From: Henriciella marina
GTDB lineage: Bacteria > Pseudomonadota > Alphaproteobacteria > Caulobacterales > Hyphomonadaceae
Direction: 5' to 3'
Assembly (NCBI RefSeq): GCF_027213945.1
Contig: NZ_JAPWGW010000002.1
Coordinates: forward strand, 1-64,000
DNA: 64,000 nt
This document shows positions 60,632-64,000 of the stretch, piece after piece. The position numbers were made by a program, and so were the translations under genes. Below the pieces are notes generated by a model. That model worked only from the letters and a program-made list of their open reading frames with translations, did no database searches and was not told the origin of the DNA. Each line of letters starts with the position of its first letter. Within the stretch, counting starts at the first letter, position 1.

Positions 60632-61411
60632 TTGCTCTCCTATCAACATGGCTATCATGCCGGAAACAGGGCTGACGTGTTCAAGCACGCAGTCCTGTTT
60701 TCAATTCTGAACATCGCCCGGCAAGCGAACCATCCATGGCTTTACATGGAGACCCATTCGGCTGCCGGCTCTTACGATCTCTCCGACAAGCTCTCTCGCA
60801 AGACGGCAGAGGCAGATGAGGGCGTATTACGTCTTCTGGCCGACAAGAATCCACCAGCCCTTTTGAGGCCGTGGCTCGATCATGTGCGCAAAGCGACCCC
60901 GGCGGCCTATCCCGGCTCTCCCGAGATTGCGCGCCACTGCCTTGGCGAGAATGACCGAATGATCTTCTTCGAACGCCACCCGGCCGAATACGAGAAGCTT
61001 GTGAAAAGCCTTGGTGACGAGAAGCGCGCGCGAGCAATCAAGGATGACGGTTATAATGGCGCGCTGAAGCTGCAGCCGCGCAGCCATGAGCGCGCATTCG
61101 TCTTTCTCGATCCAAGTTACGAGACAGAGCGCGACATGGAGGAACTGGCAGCCTGGATACCACGCGCCATGAAGCGCTGGCCCAAGGCTGTCTTCCTCGT
61201 CTGGCTGCCACTCTTCAAGGATGAGCGCGAACTTGAGTTCGGCCAGTTCCTGTCTAGCCTGGATTTCGGCTTCGTGGCGGGCACACGCTGGCATGATGAT
61301 AGCGGCAAGGATTCAGCGCTCGATGGGTCTGCCATGATCGGACTTCGGACGTCTCCGGCAATGGGCCGGCCCGCATTCGAGATTGCTGAACAGCTGGACG
61401 CCTACTGGTAG
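60632..61411 (+). CDS. rlmJ: 23S rRNA (adenine-2030-N6)-methyltransferase RlmJ
   Basis: The 259-residue product starts at TTG 60632, three bases after the M28 stop; no ATG fits, and the conserved start LSYQHGYHAGNRADVFKHAV is right there. Further motifs are LYMETHSAAGSYDLSDKLSR, YPGSPEIARHCLGENDRMIF and the catalytic FVFLDPSYETERDMEELAAW with the DPP/Y-like DPSY. Usual enzymes read DPPYE; here Ser replaces the first-position Pro pair. It methylates A2030 of 23S rRNA. Confidence 0.92.
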   Translation: MLSYQHGYHAGNRADVFKHAVLFSILNIARQANHPWLYMETHSAAGSYDLSDKLSRKTAEADEGVLRLLADKNPPALLRPWLDHVRKATPAAYPGSPEIARHCLGENDRMIFFERHPAEYEKLVKSLGDEKRARAIKDDGYNGALKLQPRSHERAFVFLDPSYETERDMEELAAWIPRAMKRWPKAVFLVWLPLFKDERELEFGQFLSSLDFGFVAGTRWHDDSGKDSALDGSAMIGLRTSPAMGRPAFEIAEQLDAYW

Positions 61412-61422
61412 GTAGCTGACAA

Positions 61423-63150
61423 TCAGGCGACGTCGCGCTCGATCGGGCCAATCCACTCATCATCCTCGCTTGGCGCAGCACGTGATGAGTTCTTGCCGAT
61501 TGCCGATGGCGGCAGGGTCAGGATGGCCGTTGTACCAACACCAATACGGGACTTGAGCACTACATCACCGGACATCAGGCGCGCCAGGTGACGGCAAAGT
61601 GTGAGTCCCAGGCCGGTCCCCCCATGATCGCGATCAAGTTGGCTGTCGGCCTGATAGAAAGCGTCAAACACCTTCTCGAGCTTGCTTTCCGGAATACCCT
61701 GTCCGAAGTCGCGCACAGCAATGAACGGTGCGCCATCAGGGTCTACACCTGCCCTGATGACGATCTTCTTGCCCGGCTCATTAAACCGGATGGCATTCGT
61801 GACCAGGTTGATGAGGATCCGCTTCGTTGCCGTCTCGTCTGCGTGCAGCGTACTCAGCTTGGCCGAGACACTCACATCAAACTCCTCTGTCGATGCGTTG
61901 CCTTCGAAACCCGCAGCCAGCGTAATAGCTTCAGACAGCAGCGCGCGCGTATCGAGCTCGACAGAGTGAACCGGCATCCGCTCCAGACCAACCTTCGAGT
62001 AATCGATAATGTCGTTGATGAGCTTCAGCAGATGCGTGCCGCTTGCATGAATATTGTCAGCATATTCGCGCACATCTTCCGGTGAGAGCGATATCTTCGA
62101 CTCCCCCTTCATGAGCTTCGAGAAGCCGAGAATGATGTTCATCGGCGTTCGCAGCTCATGGCTCATCGTGGAGAGGAATCGGCTTTTGGCTTCATCCGCC
62201 TCAACAGCCTCACGCTGCGCTTCGATCAGTTCGCGTTCGCGGGTTTTCAATGCCGTGATATCAGTATGGACGACAACCGCCCCGCCCTTACTAGTTTTGC
62301 GCGTCGAACGCATCAACCAGCGCCCACTGTCGAGAAGGACAGGAACGCTGTCCTCGCCCTCCTTCGAATAGTCTGGCGTTTCGCTGGCAAACCAATCGCG
62401 ATGTCGCGCATTCGCGATCAGGAGATCGTTTTCGGCGTCGTAAAACGCAAAGGCGTCGTTCGACGACTCGATCGCATCAGCAAGTCTTTCGCGCGCACTG
62501 TTGCTCTCATGAACGGTCGACACGAGGGACTTGAGCTGTCGATAGCTATTGATGCTCCCATGCACCAGAACCGCCATGAAGATAGTCCCCAGGACTGCGA
62601 TCGTGAGAGCATAATCCCCCCCGCGCACGAAATTCATTACGGTCACAGGGAATAGACAGGCGAAAACGAAACGGGACGTTATTCGTGGTGCGGGGCCGAG
62701 TATGCTCGTTAAACCCGCGGCCATGCCTGCCTGCATCATCCATACAAAGAGGAGGTGCGCATCACTCTCATTGCTTGCGAGCATGAGAGATGCCGCGCCC
62801 CAAATCGTGCCAATCGCCAAGGAAGCAAGCTCGGCCTTGCGCAGATAGCTCCCACTAACCGTTTCTGGTTTTGGCCGTTTTCTGAAGCTCAGCCAGGAAA
62901 AGACCTGAACGATCCCCATAAGCATGATTGGCAAATACCAGATCAGAATACTGCGCAATGGAGCATGCGATGCGGCACCGACCGCGACCAGAAGGCCGTT
63001 CACAATGTTGATCAGACCCATAGCAAGCTGGTTCTTGATGACCATGGCCTGCTGTTGCGCATAGATCTGCTGTTGCAGCCCCTCAGTCCCCTTTGGCAGG
63101 CGACCAATAAGTGCCATTACGGTCTCAGACGGATCTTGGGATCTGTGCAT
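61423..63150 (-). CDS. Membrane-bound PAS histidine kinase (orphan, DivJ/PleC-like HisKA)
   Basis: About 575 residues from ATG 63150 (TTG 63201 and ATG 63117 are alternatives). Six hydrophobic segments fill the first 210 residues. A PAS-like region follows (NDAFAFYDAENDLLIANARH), then HisKA with the phospho-accepting His in KSRFLSTMSHELRTPMNIIL and GTHLLKLINDIIDYSKVGLE. The HATPase domain has RILINLVTNAIRFNEPGKK, FIAVRDFGQGIPESKLEKVF and GGTGLGLTLCRHLARLM. No response regulator is adjacent. Six membrane passes before a HisKA of this type are seen in DivJ, so a cell-cycle role is possible. Confidence 0.88.
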   Translation of the reverse strand: MHRSQDPSETVMALIGRLPKGTEGLQQQIYAQQQAMVIKNQLAMGLINIVNGLLVAVGAASHAPLRSILIWYLPIMLMGIVQVFSWLSFRKRPKPETVSGSYLRKAELASLAIGTIWGAASLMLASNESDAHLLFVWMMQAGMAAGLTSILGPAPRITSRFVFACLFPVTVMNFVRGGDYALTIAVLGTIFMAVLVHGSINSYRQLKSLVSTVHESNSARERLADAIESSNDAFAFYDAENDLLIANARHRDWFASETPDYSKEGEDSVPVLLDSGRWLMRSTRKTSKGGAVVVHTDITALKTRERELIEAQREAVEADEAKSRFLSTMSHELRTPMNIILGFSKLMKGESKISLSPEDVREYADNIHASGTHLLKLINDIIDYSKVGLERMPVHSVELDTRALLSEAITLAAGFEGNASTEEFDVSVSAKLSTLHADETATKRILINLVTNAIRFNEPGKKIVIRAGVDPDGAPFIAVRDFGQGIPESKLEKVFDAFYQADSQLDRDHGGTGLGLTLCRHLARLMSGDVVLKSRIGVGTTAILTLPPSAIGKNSSRAAPSEDDEWIGPIERDVA

Positions 63151-63313
63151 CACACAGCGGTCGTAACGGTATTTAGTTAATCGCTCCCAAAACTGTGGCA
63201 AAAATTCCGCTAAGACCTGTATCTTGAAGTGAATTTTGTAGTTCTACCCTTGCGCGCGTCCAAGACTTGCTTTCCGCTACGGGTATAGCTTCCGTAAGAG
63301 TGGGCCAGTAAGC

Positions 63314-64000
63314 GTGAGTAGTTTGAAGAGCGTCGGCATTATCGGAGGCGGTCCGGCAGGCCTTAGCATCGCGCGAATGCTGAAAGAGACAGGCGCATTT
63401 AAGCCCGTTGTATTCGAAGCGCTCAGTGAGCCGGGCGGCAAATCCTTTACCTATTATCACGGCCAGAACGTCGTCGAGATGGGAACTTGCTACGCCACCT
63501 TCTCGCATCGAATCACAAATCGCTGGATGAAAGAACTTCGCATGCCGATGTCTCCACTTGGAGACCAGCGGTTCGAAGGCGATGATTTCATGAAGTTCGT
63601 GAAATCCGGAGCTGGCCCCGCTCTCTCCCTGCAGGTCATGCGATACTGGCGCGACAAGCAGAAACTTGAAGCCGCTTTGAAGGCAGATGAGCCGCCGCAA
63701 GCCGCCCTTGATGAGGCTGCAATGCCCATCCAGGACTGGCTGCGCGCACGAAAGCTCGGGAAAATCGAGAATTTCATGCTGCGCTCCACCACCAATATCG
63801 CTTACGGCTTCATCGACGAAGTTCCAACCGTGCAGGCCCTGCGCTGGAACGACATGAACCTGATTTTCACGGGGCTTTTGAAACAGCTAAAGATGCCCGA
63901 AGAGGGGTGGACGGAATTTTGGCGGCGGATTGCGCGCGACCTTGATGTTCGACTGAATTCCAGGATCGGCGCTATAGACCGGTCAGGTCCCCGGCCAGCT
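63314..64000 (+). CDS. FAD-dependent oxidoreductase, partial (3' end beyond window)
   Basis: A frame opening at GTG 63314 stays open to the right edge, giving 229 residues. It begins SVGIIGGGPAGLSIARMLKE, a perfect FAD-binding Rossmann motif, then FEALSEPGGKSFTYYHGQN. The following part (VVEMGTCYATFSHRITNRWM) resembles the substrate cap of amine-oxidase-like flavoproteins. A frame on the opposite strand over the same bases is a shadow. Start codon choice is uncertain, with no strong ribosome site. Substrate unknown. Divergent from the histidine kinase. Confidence 0.8.
   Translation, partial: MSSLKSVGIIGGGPAGLSIARMLKETGAFKPVVFEALSEPGGKSFTYYHGQNVVEMGTCYATFSHRITNRWMKELRMPMSPLGDQRFEGDDFMKFVKSGAGPALSLQVMRYWRDKQKLEAALKADEPPQAALDEAAMPIQDWLRARKLGKIENFMLRSTTNIAYGFIDEVPTVQALRWNDMNLIFTGLLKQLKMPEEGWTEFWRRIARDLDVRLNSRIGAIDRSGPRPA

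Noticed and set aside
63173-63700. 175-codon frame on the minus strand
   Set aside because: Opposite the FAD oxidoreductase, which starts with a perfect dinucleotide-binding motif.
1-64000. CRISPR arrays, prophage, toxin-antitoxin or defence islands
   Set aside because: No spaced repeats and no phage, nuclease or defence families were seen in reading both strands.

Overview
The window reads as chromosomal DNA of a fairly GC-rich alphaproteobacterium, most likely a stalked or budding marine lineage of the Hyphomonadaceae type. The evidence is gene order and family content rather than a 16S match: a bactofilin gene directly behind an M23 peptidase gene (a pair tied to stalk and cell-shape control in Hyphomonas and Caulobacter relatives), the recG / sdhE / mfd neighbourhood, the dacA-tmk-holB-tatD-MBL block, an RNase E ending in a Gly-Trp-Trp motif, a YhdP-like AsmA giant, and a DUF6285-phosphotransferase pair. 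No CRISPR array, insertion sequence, prophage or rRNA was seen; two tRNAs (Leu-CAG, Ser-UGA) are present.

Layout. 1-3900: copper-resistance operon on the minus strand (small secreted His/Cys protein, CopA multicopper oxidase, CopB, His-rich DUF2231 membrane protein running off the left edge), with a GC palindrome that could be a copper-repressor operator, then about 390 bases without a convincing gene. 4290-7544: enoyl-CoA hydratase, then a polyamine pair (deoxyhypusine-synthase-like protein and a fold-III ornithine-type decarboxylase). 7923-10935: sulfur amino-acid operon cysK-sseA-metC with overlapping start/stop codons. 11000-17217: what looks like a photo-oxidative (singlet oxygen) stress locus. 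A ChrR-like cupin and a DUF6134-like secreted protein face a convergent operon phr - FAD oxidoreductase - DUF1365 - cfa-type methyltransferase. Both operons are preceded by the same TGATCC-N16-CGTA element, the form expected for an ECF11/RpoE sigma factor, yet no sigma gene lies in the window.

17315-28972: hldE, a divergent DUF3089-like protein, DUF6285 plus phosphotransferase, DUF502, recG, sdhE, mfd and an alpha-methylacyl-CoA racemase-type CoA transferase. 28985-29145 holds strong RNA hairpins ending in a clear intrinsic terminator, a candidate small RNA. 29299-32473: Xre regulator, LysR regulator and a divergent three-gene cluster with two acetyltransferase-like proteins. 32725-33178: the two tRNAs. 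33405-39981: envelope and replication genes: rlpA, a tandem rlpA-like paralogue whose catalytic domain has decayed, dacA-type carboxypeptidase, tmk, holB, tatD, MBL hydrolase. A 28-bp dif-like Xer site lies at about 39994-40021.

40253-52065: mazG, AsmA/YhdP giant, peroxiredoxin, the M23-bactofilin pair, prfB with its programmed +1 frameshift, class A PBP (mrcA type) and AmiC-type amidase; peptidoglycan work dominates this part. 52468-64000: rne, leucine-dehydrogenase-like enzyme, lipoprotein hydrolase, uracil-DNA glycosylase family protein, pirin, M28 peptidase lipoprotein, rlmJ, an orphan membrane histidine kinase and the start of an FAD oxidoreductase that leaves the window on the right.
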